Made by a program: the position numbers and the translations under genes | Notes under the pieces: model-generated | Told to the model about the DNA's origin: nothing | Databases searched by the model: none | The model's input: the letters and a program-made list of their open reading frames with translations, nothing else | Assembly (NCBI GenBank): GCA_013359125.1 | Contig: JABWCR010000001.1 | Location: 20,475-84,474, forward strand | Direction of reading: 5' to 3' | Source of the DNA: Armatimonadota bacterium | Lineage (GTDB): Bacteria; Armatimonadota; Fimbriimonadia; Fimbriimonadales; GBS-DC | Length of the DNA stretch: 64,000 nt | Shown: piece by piece, positions 8,677 to 16,913 of the stretch | Layout: every line of letters begins with the position of its first letter | Numbering within the stretch: position 1 is the stretch's first letter

Positions 8677-9939
8677 ATGAATCCTGCCGGCACGCGCGGA
8701 TCCGGCCGCGTGTTTCGCATCCTGATGCGCCAGTCCGGAATGCTGCGCGAGATGGGCGGCGAGCTGTCGCAAGCGGTCCAACGCGTCGATTGGATGTTTA
8801 TACAGGCCCTCGAACAGGGCGTTTCGGACATTCACCTGCACCCCGAACGCACCGCGCTCCGCATTCGATTCCGAGTGGACGGGGCGCTTCATGAGTTTGA
8901 GGTCATCAACGACTTGGAGCTGACTCAGGCCATGCTGGCGCGCATCAAGCTGGCGGCCAACATGCACCTGGACGAGAAGCGCGACACGCAAGACGGGCGC
9001 ATCGACATGGAGTATCTGGATCGCAAGCTGAGCGCTCGCGTCTCGTGCATTCCGTCGCTCAATGGCGAGCGGATCGTCATGAGAATTTTGGACCCGGCTC
9101 AGATGCGGGTCGATCTGGACAAATTGGGCATGCCGCCCGACGTGCTGCAGGGCTGGAAGCGGTCGCTGATGACGGCGCACGGGATGCTGGTTGTAACCGG
9201 CCCAACGGGTTCTGGAAAAACTTCGACCCTCTATGCATCGATCAACACGCTGGACAGAAAACGCCGTAACATTGTAACGGTCGAGGATCCGGTCGAGTAC
9301 GAGTTTAGCGACAATATCATGCAGGTGCCGGTTTCGGAGAAGATCACCTTCCCCCGCGCCCTAAGGGCGATGCTGCGGCACGACCCGGACGTGATCATGA
9401 TCGGCGAGATTCGAGACGGCGAATCGCTGGAGATCGGTATTCAAGCGGCCTTGACGGGGCACTTGGTGCTTTCGACTCTGCACACCAACGACGCCGTGGA
9501 GAGCGTCAGCCGAATGATCGACATGGGCGCCGAGCCTTACTTGATCGCCGCGGTGCTCCGCTGTGCGATGGCGCAACGCTTGGTGAGGATGATCTGCGCG
9601 GAGTGCCGCACTCAAGGCACGGCCACGCCCGAAGAGCTGGCCGCGCTGAAGATTCCACCAGAAGCGGCCGCCCAGACGAAGGTAGCGGTCGGTCGCGGCT
9701 GCCAATCGTGCCGGGGCACCGGTTTTCGGGGTCGAGTGGCGATTATGGAGCACATGAACGTTTCGGCGGCGCTGCGCGAGGCTATTGTAACCCGCGCATC
9801 GGGCGACGACGTGGCGGCGATCGCCAAGAAAGAAGGCATGACGACGATGCTGGAAGACGGGCGGGACAAGGTGTTGCGCGGCGTAACGACGCCGGGAGAA
9901 GTGATCCAGGCCGTCTATGCCGGTTTGGCGCCTGGTTAG
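8677..9939 (+). CDS. GspE/PilB-type secretion or type IV pilus ATPase
   Basis: A 420-residue hexameric traffic ATPase. The N2-like domain (about 35-130) is followed by Walker A GPTGSGKTS (about 174-182), the Asp box region TVEDPVEYE, Walker B VIMIGEIRD (about 239-247) and the His box LSTLHTND. The two cysteine pairs C-x2-C (CAEC about 307, CQSC about 342) are the zinc-binding tetracysteine of the GspE/PilB assembly type, as opposed to PilT. It lacks the extra N-terminal MshEN/GspE-N domain, so the protein is short for PilB (usually about 560 residues). It is an orphan here: no pilin, PilC or secretin gene is nearby. Confidence 0.88.
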   Translation: MNPAGTRGSGRVFRILMRQSGMLREMGGELSQAVQRVDWMFIQALEQGVSDIHLHPERTALRIRFRVDGALHEFEVINDLELTQAMLARIKLAANMHLDEKRDTQDGRIDMEYLDRKLSARVSCIPSLNGERIVMRILDPAQMRVDLDKLGMPPDVLQGWKRSLMTAHGMLVVTGPTGSGKTSTLYASINTLDRKRRNIVTVEDPVEYEFSDNIMQVPVSEKITFPRALRAMLRHDPDVIMIGEIRDGESLEIGIQAALTGHLVLSTLHTNDAVESVSRMIDMGAEPYLIAAVLRCAMAQRLVRMICAECRTQGTATPEELAALKIPPEAAAQTKVAVGRGCQSCRGTGFRGRVAIMEHMNVSAALREAIVTRASGDDVAAIAKKEGMTTMLEDGRDKVLRGVTTPGEVIQAVYAGLAPG

Positions 9940-9942
9940 CCC

Positions 9943-10380
9943 ATGCGAGCGATCGTTCAGCGCGTATCGCGAGCCCGCGTGGTTGTGGACGACGATGTAT
10001 CGGGCGAGATCGGGCTAGGCATTCTGGCTTTGGTCGGCGTGAGCAAAGAGGACGACGAATCGAACGCGCTGGCCTTAGCGCGAAAGGTGGTCGGCCTGCG
10101 CATTTTCAACGACGACCAAGGCAAGATGAACCTTGATCTGGCCGCTGTAGGCGGTGCGATCTTGGCAGTCTCCAACTTCACTCTCTATGGCGATACCAGT
10201 CGCGGTCGGCGGCCGGGCTTCGATCAGGCGGCGGGATACGAGCAGGGCGAGCGGCTGTACGAGCGCTTTTGCCAGGCTTGCATCGAGTTAGGGGCTGCTG
10301 TCGAGCGCGGCGTCTACGGCGCGGACATGCAGGTCGAACTGGTCAACTCCGGTCCAGTAACGCTGATTGTGGAGGGTTGA
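9943..10380 (+). CDS. dtd: D-aminoacyl-tRNA deacylase
   Basis: A 145-residue protein with the two active-site signatures of DTD: SNFTLYGD near residues 79-86 (canonical SQFTL; Q is N here) and NSGPVT near residues 136-141, the Gly-cisPro motif that rejects L-amino acids. It clears D-amino acids and misattached glycine from tRNA. Start and length are normal for the family. It follows the secretion ATPase by three bases and is probably co-transcribed with it. Confidence 0.95.
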   Translation: MRAIVQRVSRARVVVDDDVSGEIGLGILALVGVSKEDDESNALALARKVVGLRIFNDDQGKMNLDLAAVGGAILAVSNFTLYGDTSRGRRPGFDQAAGYEQGERLYERFCQACIELGAAVERGVYGADMQVELVNSGPVTLIVEG

Positions 10381-10472
10381 TTCTTACTGTCAAAATTGCA
10401 GGAAACAATTCTCACGCGGGCATCGTCAGAGATGCTAAGTCTTATCATCTTTCGATAGGAGGGTATCTCGTC

Positions 10473-11257
10473 ATGCGCGCACTTGCATTTGTCTTTTTTC
10501 TCTTGCTTGCTTTGCCCGCGCCGATTTGGGGCGCGTGTTCATCGACCTTTCTGGGCCTTTCGCAGAACCGCCCCCGTTGAGCGAGCAGACGCCTCATTGG
10601 GCGGGGATTCCTATCGACACGCTGCACGTGCTGCCCGGCTGCTACTTTCGAATCACGGTCGGGATAGAGTTCGACTTTCGCGCGTCCCGAACGCACTGGA
10701 ACATCATGAACGTGTTCCTTGACTTTCGAGACGACTCGCCCGACGGCTCGCTCGAAGAGTTGCTGTCCGTTCATCAATACGACCCGACCAACGTAAGAGG
10801 CAACGCCCGTTTCCATACAGATATCGATCACATGGGAAGCAACCGTGTTGTGGCGGCAGCAGGCCGCCTTCATGCCGATTCTGTCAATCCTGGCAACACC
10901 GACGTGCCGATAGCGACTGAAAATGGAGCTGCCTTCAAGTTCATCTATCCGGGTACTCAGGCCATTTATCAACCGCCAGTTTTTGTCGGCCACTTCTTGG
11001 TGCGGGTCAGTCCTGATGCGCCAGAGTACGAGGAGATAACTATCTCGACCACTCGGCAGAGCCCTGTCGGCAGGCCGGGAGTTACACTGAGATCGTGCAT
11101 GGTCAGCTATGATTCCACCTACTACTTCCACGACGATGGCATCGTCGAGTATGGCGGAGGAAACGTCGTGCCCGAGCCGGCCAGTCTGACGGCATTAGCA
11201 ACGGCACTGATGCTGGCTGTGCTTCGAAAGAAACGGCTTCCGGGCATTGCAAAATAA
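10473..11257 (+). CDS. PEP-CTERM-tailed secreted protein, apparent one-base frameshift
   Basis: A strong ribosome site (AGGAGGG) precedes the ATG at 10473, which opens a classic signal peptide (MRALAFVFFLLLALPAPIWG). That frame stops at 10580. The long frame that overlaps it, one base out of register, runs to 11257 and ends in VPEPAS, a hydrophobic helix and RKKR, the PEP-CTERM sorting tag. Joining them needs one extra base near the GGGG run at 10528-10531, so this is a one-base deletion, or a sequencing error. The body (about 230 residues) matches no family I recognise. PEP-CTERM proteins are handled by exosortase and sent to the cell surface; no exosortase gene is in the window. Confidence 0.7.
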
Positions 11258-11275
11258 GCGATTGCGTGCTATACT
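11247..11275 (+). promoter_or_regulatory. Sigma-70-type promoter for the Cys-rich protein
   Basis: TTGCAA (11247-11252), a 17-base spacer and TATACT (11270-11275) form a good housekeeping-type promoter. It overlaps the end of the PEP-CTERM gene and points at the gene at 11312, which has its own AAGGAG site. Transcription would start near 11282. Confidence 0.5.
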
Positions 11276-11311
11276 TAGTAATAGATCGTCAACTACTGTA
11301 AGGAGACCATC

Positions 11312-12046
11312 ATGAATCTTGTCATTGCGGTGGCCGTCAGTAGCATCTGGGTTTCATCTTTTGCGGCTATCCTCCCTAGTCTATCGCTCACAAATCCTTC
11401 AGTTTGCTTTGCTACTAGCGCACATCAAATCCAGGCTAGTGCCGACTTGATTGCACTATTTGACTTTGAGCCAAAGATGCAAGTCGGCATCGGCGCTGAC
11501 ATGAACTTAAACTATGGATCGTTTCAGGATTACAGAGTCACGCCCAAACGCGAAACGGCGGAACCGCACGATCACTATGCGGACTTCAGAAGATCAGAGC
11601 CGCGGATTGACGATTTCGCTTGGGTTCATTTGCTATTATCTTCGCTTGACGATCCTATATGCGATGGTTGCGAGCCAGTGCAGTCGCAATTCTATGAATG
11701 CGGCCACTATACTCCTAATCCTTATGAGCCCTGCGACGACGAGAAGTGCATCATTAACACCATCGATTCTGCTACCTGCGAGTATAATCCGGCTGGCGAT
11801 CCGGGTAACAACAAGTGTGAGGCGAACCCCATACCGAACACCATAGGCGTGTCCCAAGAACTTGTCCTCAATTTCTACTGGAAACCAGATTGCCAGGAAG
11901 TTGAATACCACCACTGGATAACTACTTATCAAGGATGCGATACATGTTCGTTTTCCTCATGGTTTGTTCGATGCGATGTATCGGGATGTTACGGCATCTC
12001 GCTGGGGAGCAGTATTCGGGCGGTCAAGAATGAGTGCGGCTGTTGA
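11312..12046 (+). CDS. Cys-rich secreted protein of unknown function
   Basis: A 244-residue protein that I do not recognise. It starts with a signal-peptide-like hydrophobic stretch (residues 1-25) behind a good ribosome site (AAGGAGACC). The mature part is rich in cysteine, mostly in the second half: CDGCEP, YEPCDDEKC, DTCSF and a C-terminal ECGC. This suggests a disulphide-bonded extracellular protein. Acidic pairs next to cysteines could bind metal, but that is a guess. Base composition is clearly more AT-rich than in its neighbours, and it has its own promoter, both of which hint at recent acquisition. Confidence 0.6.
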   Translation: MNLVIAVAVSSIWVSSFAAILPSLSLTNPSVCFATSAHQIQASADLIALFDFEPKMQVGIGADMNLNYGSFQDYRVTPKRETAEPHDHYADFRRSEPRIDDFAWVHLLLSSLDDPICDGCEPVQSQFYECGHYTPNPYEPCDDEKCIINTIDSATCEYNPAGDPGNNKCEANPIPNTIGVSQELVLNFYWKPDCQEVEYHHWITTYQGCDTCSFSSWFVRCDVSGCYGISLGSSIRAVKNECGC

Positions 12047-12109
12047 TGCTATTTGGTTTGAGGCAAATATGACTTAGAAATAGTAAGCACAACCCATTAA
12101 GGAGGCTGA

Positions 12110-13033
12110 ATGATGAGAAACCTTATGTCGATTAGTATCGCGGTAGCTTTGGCGCTGCCGTCTGGCGCAGACCTGCTCGACCAGCTTAAAGATGTCGATC
12201 GATCTAGCGTTACTTTGATCGGTCGCCTGACCCAGCCAGCGGACTTGCTCGTTGCGGAGTTCGGGCGCGTAACGTTCTCCGTGAGTTGGACCACGGACGG
12301 CAGTCGATACGGCTACTGTCTGTCCGATGCGACCTATCCAGAGCCGCCGATCTATTTGGCGCCTCAAAATCGGGCCGCCAAAATCACCTACGACAAGAAC
12401 TCCGCCATGCAGATCTTCCGATCCGTCGAGGAAGCGGGCGTCTTGGAGATTGACGGCGGATACCACCTTCAGATCGCCCGATTCATGGCTGTCGAACCAT
12501 CGGGCCAAATCAACGACTCTGGCCAAGAATCGAGGCTGCAAACTTGGCGCAGGCGCGACGAATTCGGATGGCTGGCCAAGAAGGCGCTCTGGATGGCCGG
12601 TCGCGGCTTCTCCGAGATGCTGAGCTCTATCGACAGCCAGACGATCGAGAATGGTCTGACCAAAGCGGAAGGCCCCGCATCGTGGGCCGGGATTGCCGGC
12701 AACCTTACGATCTGGGTCGAGCCGACGTCCTTCTTAGTCAGACGCGCCGAGTTTCGCCGCACTGGGCAGACCGAGGTCTCTATCAAGATGACTACCAGCG
12801 GCACGTTGAGCGACGGCGCGGCCAAGGCGGCGCAATCGGGCCGATTAGAGAACCGAATGGGCGCCGGAACTTGGTTCGTGGACGAAGCTTCTTTCACCGG
12901 TCTCCAGGCAAGGTTCGACGGCGAACTGATGCTGCGCGCGATCGATAAGACGCGAGGGACGCCCGAGCAGAAGACCGTGCGGCACGACTATCGGCACAAC
13001 TCTTCCAAGCCGATGATCGCTCGCCTGCCTTAA
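12110..13033 (+). CDS. Secreted protein of unknown function
   Basis: A 307-residue protein with an N-terminal signal peptide (MMRNLMSISIAVALALPSGA) behind an AAGGAGG site. The ATG at 12113 is an alternative start. The rest is soluble, with many beta-prone segments such as LTIWVEPTSFLVRRAEF. This loosely recalls outer-membrane lipoprotein-sorting (LolA/LppX-like) folds, but I cannot support a family. It is the last of three secreted genes and is followed by a strong hairpin terminator. GC content is normal for the window, unlike the gene before it. Confidence 0.6.
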   Translation: MMRNLMSISIAVALALPSGADLLDQLKDVDRSSVTLIGRLTQPADLLVAEFGRVTFSVSWTTDGSRYGYCLSDATYPEPPIYLAPQNRAAKITYDKNSAMQIFRSVEEAGVLEIDGGYHLQIARFMAVEPSGQINDSGQESRLQTWRRRDEFGWLAKKALWMAGRGFSEMLSSIDSQTIENGLTKAEGPASWAGIAGNLTIWVEPTSFLVRRAEFRRTGQTEVSIKMTTSGTLSDGAAKAAQSGRLENRMGAGTWFVDEASFTGLQARFDGELMLRAIDKTRGTPEQKTVRHDYRHNSSKPMIARLP

Positions 13034-13038
13034 GACGC

Positions 13039-13077
13039 AAAGCCGCCCGGCAAGCCACTAACTTGCCGGGCGGCTTT
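13039..13077. terminator. Bidirectional intrinsic terminator
   Basis: AAAGCCGCCCGGCAAG and its exact inverse CTTGCCGGGCGGCTTT flank a 7-base loop: a perfect 16-bp stem. The A run on one side and T run on the other let it end both converging transcripts, the secreted gene on the left and prkA on the right. Confidence 0.85.
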
Positions 13078-13082
13078 CATGC

Positions 13083-15011
13083 TTATCGATTCAGCAGGGT
13101 TCCGACGTATCTCAGCGCTTCGTTGGCGCAGGTCGCGCAGTAGCCGCCTTCCTCTGCCATACGGTTTACCACGTCGTTAATCTTTCTCAGTTGGTCGGGG
13201 TCGGGCGTCTTGGCCGAGGTCGTGATCTTGACGATGTCCTTTAGGTCGGCAAAGAGCTTTCGCTCGATCGCTTCTCTCAGGCGCTCGTCGCTGCCAATCT
13301 CGAATCGCGCGCCGCGTCGAGCCAGCGATGCCACGCTTCTTAGCACGCCCTCGCGAAACTCGCGCTTGGCGTTATCGCTGACGCCGATCTGCTCTTCGAT
13401 GCTGCGCATCAGCTTCTCGTCGGGGTCCAGCTCTTCGTCGGTTATCGGGTCGTTCACCTTCGTCTTGTTGCAGTAGGCGTCCACGTTGTCCAGGTAGTTC
13501 TCTACTAGGGTCTTGGCCGCCTCTTCGTACGAGTAGACGAAGAAGCGCTGAACTTCCTTCTTGATCAGCTCGTCGTATTCTTTTCGAGCGTCGTCCAGCA
13601 TGGTCAGAAGCTTCTTGCGCTCTTCCTCGCTGCTGGTGTGCTCTACCAGGCCGTCGCGCAAGGATCGCAGCACATCGATAGGCGTGATGCAGGCCTTGCT
13701 GGTTACCATCGATGCCGATAGCCGATTGAGAATGAAGCGCGGCGAGACGCCGTTCATGCCTTCGTCGCCGTACTCTTCTCGAAGCTCTTTAACGTGCCGC
13801 TGGTCCCAGTCGCCCACTTGTCGCTCGCCGTCGTACAGTTTCATCTTGGTCAGCAGCGACATGCCGCTCTTCTTGGGCGGCTTCAGTCGGCTCATGATGG
13901 CGAACATGGCGGCGGAGCGCAGCGCGTGCGGCGCGATGTGCACCTTGGCCAGCTCGTTGGTCTCGTCGTTCCATTGAGACTGGTGGATCAGCTTGTCGTA
14001 AATGCGCACCTCTTGGCCGACTTGCAGGTTGTAGGGCACCTTCACCACGAACATTCGGTCGATCATTGCCTCGTTCTCCTTGTTGGAGAAGTAGCTATTG
14101 AACTCGTATTCGTTGGTGTGCGCCACCACTACAGTGTCGGTGTAGATGAGCGAGAATCGACCGATCTTGATCATTTGCTCGCCCGCTACGGTGTTCAGCT
14201 CGTATAAGAATCGCTTGTCGGCCTTCAGCATCTCGATGAACTCCATGATGCCGCGGTTGGCCTTGTTCAGTTCGCCGTCGAAGTTGTAGACCCGCGGGTC
14301 CGATTCGACGCCGATCTGGGTCAGCAGGTTGAGGTTGACGCTGCCGGTGAGTTCGGAAACGTCCTGAGACTTGGGGTCGCTGGGCTTAAACGTGCCCACG
14401 CCGACTCGGTCTCGCTCGGAGAGCAAGATTCTCACGACGGGCACCGATTCGAAATTATCGCCCCATTCGTGGCTCATGCGCCAGCGGCACACAGGGCAGA
14501 GGTCGCCTTCGATGTGCACGCCGTATCGCTTCTTAAACTCGGCGCGAAGCTCCTCGGGCACTAGGTGGAGCGGCTCTTCGTGCATGGGGCAGTCCTTAAT
14601 GGCGTAGACCGCGCCCGATTCTGCCTTGGAGAACTTCTCCAGTCCCCGCTTAAGCATGGTTACCAAAGTCGACTTTCCCCCGCCCACCGGGCCGACCAGC
14701 AGCAGAATTCGCTTCCGCACATCCAGCCGCTTGGCCGCCGGAGCCAGATACTCCTCGACCAGATGCTGCAGCGTACGATCCATGCCGTACAGCTCGGTGG
14801 TAAAGAACTTGTAATCCTTTGGGAGATCGTCCCCGCGCTCTATCATGCCGTCTGCCGCCACCATCTCGTAGAGGCGCGCATGGGCGAGGCTGGCGACCTT
14901 TGGATCTTTGGCCACAGCCTCCAGGTAGTCGGCAAAAACGCCTTCCCACTGGACCTGCTTGGCCAGCCGCCTCTGTTCGTCCATCTGCTTCAGAAAATCA
15001 GCAGTATTCAT
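13083..15011 (-). CDS. prkA: PrkA serine protein kinase/AAA protein
   Basis: This 642-residue protein starts at the ATG at 15011, which has AAGGA seven bases upstream; the frame is open further but without homology. The AAA part has Walker A GPVGGGKST (107-115). The CPVCRWRM segment and the C-terminal PrkA domain match YeaG/PrkA along the whole length. The family is linked to stress and starvation responses and to sporulation in Bacillus. It usually travels with yeaH (DUF444) and spoVR. Neither is here: the gene stands alone between a terminator and a 244-base upstream gap. Confidence 0.93.
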   Translation of the reverse strand: MNTADFLKQMDEQRRLAKQVQWEGVFADYLEAVAKDPKVASLAHARLYEMVAADGMIERGDDLPKDYKFFTTELYGMDRTLQHLVEEYLAPAAKRLDVRKRILLLVGPVGGGKSTLVTMLKRGLEKFSKAESGAVYAIKDCPMHEEPLHLVPEELRAEFKKRYGVHIEGDLCPVCRWRMSHEWGDNFESVPVVRILLSERDRVGVGTFKPSDPKSQDVSELTGSVNLNLLTQIGVESDPRVYNFDGELNKANRGIMEFIEMLKADKRFLYELNTVAGEQMIKIGRFSLIYTDTVVVAHTNEYEFNSYFSNKENEAMIDRMFVVKVPYNLQVGQEVRIYDKLIHQSQWNDETNELAKVHIAPHALRSAAMFAIMSRLKPPKKSGMSLLTKMKLYDGERQVGDWDQRHVKELREEYGDEGMNGVSPRFILNRLSASMVTSKACITPIDVLRSLRDGLVEHTSSEEERKKLLTMLDDARKEYDELIKKEVQRFFVYSYEEAAKTLVENYLDNVDAYCNKTKVNDPITDEELDPDEKLMRSIEEQIGVSDNAKREFREGVLRSVASLARRGARFEIGSDERLREAIERKLFADLKDIVKITTSAKTPDPDQLRKINDVVNRMAEEGGYCATCANEALRYVGTLLNR

Positions 15012-15255
15012 TTTCTTCCTTAAACCCCCTTGATTGACCTCCCGTGGGTGCGGGTTCCCCCATTGGGGGATCATCGGTCTGTCAGCGCCTCATGTTTTGC
15101 ACAGCGTCGCCACGAACGGTTTGACGCTCGCCCGAGGTTTATGTTCCACATCCTTTGGGCGGGTTTGAGAAGCGTCCCATAATCTATATGCAACGGGCCA
15201 GAAGTTTGTAAAGCCTGCAGGGAGTCAACCTGGTTTAATAGAATGTTGGAGCTGG

Positions 15256-16143
15256 ATGCGCTCCTCTATTAAGAACGATCTTTCGGGCTACGCGTTCGTC
15301 GCGCCGTGGCTGATCGGATTCTTCGCATTTGCGCTCTATCCCGTTTTGTCAACGCTCTATCTCAGCTTCACCGATTTCGACGCGCTGTCGCCGCCGCGAT
15401 GGGTCGGCCTGGACAACTACATCGACCTCGTTGGAGACGCCGACTACTTCTGGCGCTCGTTATATAATACGGCCTTCATGCTCATCGAGGTTCCTTTGAG
15501 CGTGATATTGGGGCTGTTTCTGGCGATATTGCTGAACGCGAATCTGCGGGGACAGGCGGTGTTTCGAGCGCTGTTCTACGTCCCGGCGGTGGTTCCGACT
15601 GTGGCGGCGTCGTTTCTTTGGCTGTGGACGCTGAACCCGGTGAATGGTTTGGCGGCGCCGGTCAACCAGGCTTTGGGTTCCGTAGGACTGGAGCCTGTCA
15701 ACTGGTTTACCGATCCGGCTACGGCCAAATGGGGCTTCATTGTGATGGACCTGTGGATGATCGGCGGAGCGATGGTGATCTATCTGGCCGCGCTGCAGAA
15801 CGCGCCGATCGCGCTTTACGAGGCGGCGGCGCTGGACGGCGCGCGGCCCTGGCAGATGCTGCGCTATATCACGGTGCCGTTCATCTCTCCGGTGATCTTC
15901 TATATGTCGGTGATGGGCGTGATCGGCGCGTTTCAATACTTTGCGCAGACCTTTGTGATGACGCAGGGCGGACCGGAGAACTCGACCCTGTTCTATTCGC
16001 TCTATCTGTTTCAGAACGCCTTTTCTTACTTTAGGATGGGGCATGCCTGCGCGATGGCCTGGATGCTGTTTCTGCTGTCGGCGCTCTGCGTCTGGCTGAT
16101 CTGGCGCTCCTCTCGACGCTGGGTCTACTACGCGGGGGAATGA
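15256..16143 (+). CDS. Sugar ABC transporter permease, MalF/UgpA type
   Basis: A 295-residue inner-membrane permease with six predicted helices. The EAA loop (YEAAALDGARPWQ, about residues 188-200) that docks the ATPase is intact. It belongs to the binding-protein-dependent carbohydrate importers (MalF/UgpA/LacF branch). Such a permease needs a second permease, a binding protein and an ATPase; none is adjacent, so it must assemble with subunits encoded elsewhere or be a remnant. A TAGAAT hexamer at 15239-15244 and GGAG before the ATG suggest it has its own promoter. Confidence 0.88.
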   Translation: MRSSIKNDLSGYAFVAPWLIGFFAFALYPVLSTLYLSFTDFDALSPPRWVGLDNYIDLVGDADYFWRSLYNTAFMLIEVPLSVILGLFLAILLNANLRGQAVFRALFYVPAVVPTVAASFLWLWTLNPVNGLAAPVNQALGSVGLEPVNWFTDPATAKWGFIVMDLWMIGGAMVIYLAALQNAPIALYEAAALDGARPWQMLRYITVPFISPVIFYMSVMGVIGAFQYFAQTFVMTQGGPENSTLFYSLYLFQNAFSYFRMGHACAMAWMLFLLSALCVWLIWRSSRRWVYYAGE

Positions 16144-16160
16144 CAAGAGCGGGCGATTGT

Positions 16161-16209
16161 GCCCCTCCCCTGTATCCCCTCCCCAAACTCTGGCGAGTTT
16201 AGGGAGGGG
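16161..16209 (+). repeat. CCCCTCCCC hairpin repeat, left flank of RM island
   Basis: GCCCCTCCCCTGTATCCCCT leads into CCCAAACTC and GAGTTTAGGGAGGGG, which fold into a hairpin. The same sequence, inverted, is at 18874-18921. It has no coding sense. Confidence 0.75.
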
Positions 16210-16278
16210 AGCGAAAGCCATTTTGCTCCCTGAACAGGTCGCCGTTTGCGCGTTCAGGGAACCGTCGGACGCGCTAAT

Positions 16279-16304
16279 CGGGAGGGCGAGCGTCCCCGCG
16301 AGCC
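16279..16304 (+). repeat. GC-rich dispersed repeat core, left flank of RM island
   Basis: CGGGAGGGCGAGCGTCCCCG followed by CGAGCC matches the cores at 19135-19160 and, inverted, at 6045-6070. It is followed by a third shared block near 16346-16375 (GGCGAGGACGCCGGGGGCG) that resembles 19028-19058. The gap 16144-16419 holds only these repeats and no gene. Confidence 0.75.
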
Positions 16305-16419
16305 GAAAGCGTTCCGAATGGCGGGCGCGGAGGGATTTGAAGAGGGCCGGCGAGGACGCCGGGGGCGTTTTATCTGGCTCGGGGCAGGAGCCGCCCTCCT
16401 TGCCTCCAATAATCCCTGC

Positions 16420-16913
16420 ATGAGACCTGCGCGGAAATATCAATACGACGCCGTCGAGGAAGCGCTGCAGAGGCTCGGCGGTTATGCTGCGCTTGCCGAC
16501 ATCTATCGCGAGGCGCTGAAAACGCCCGGAATCGAATGGGGCACACAGACGCCTTTCGCCAGCATTCGACGCATCGTCCAGAAGATGCCCGATCGGTTCT
16601 TCAGAATTCGCTCAGGCGTTTGGGGCCTAGTTGATCAGAGGCAACGGATCGAAGGGCTTTTTGGCGCGGAAGCCGAGACGCCGACCCCATCGCAGTCCGA
16701 GTTCACGCACACTTTCTACCAAGGATTAGTCGTGGAACTGGGCAAGCTGAAGCAGTATCAGACCTATGTGCCGGCTCAGGACAAAAATCGAAGCTTCAAG
16801 GGCGCGACGCTAGTGCGGTCGCCGACATGACGGAGCTCCCGCCTTTTACCTATCCTTGGATACTCAACGAGGTGAAGAGCATCGATGTCATTCAATGCGC
16901 ACAGCCACCCTAA
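16420..16913 (+). pseudogene. Truncated, frameshifted HTH/HARE-type restriction-like gene
   Basis: From the ATG at 16420, 136 codons read through a winged-helix-like N terminus (YDAVEEALQRLGGYAALADIY) to a second segment (FYQGLVVELGKLKQYQTYVPAQDKN) and then hit a stop at 16830. The expected continuation reads on in another frame (DMTELPPFTYPWILNEVKSIDVI) up to about 16893. From memory, these two pieces are consecutive in a family of bacterial HTH-plus-nuclease-like proteins that go on for another 150 or so residues. Here homology stops exactly where the restriction enzyme gene ends on the other strand. It is therefore a decayed fragment cut by the island. A longer frame start at 16246 is only repeat sequence. 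Confidence 0.55.

Noticed and set aside
10376..10400. Possible left end of the dispersed element behind dtd (TGATTCTTACTGTCAAAATTG)
   Set aside because: Only the first 20 or so bases resemble the end and the rest diverges; too weak to call.
16246..16419. Upstream extension of the truncated gene that spells a repeat peptide (REGERPREP)
   Set aside because: It is the GC-rich dispersed repeat read as protein; the true start of the fragment is 16420.
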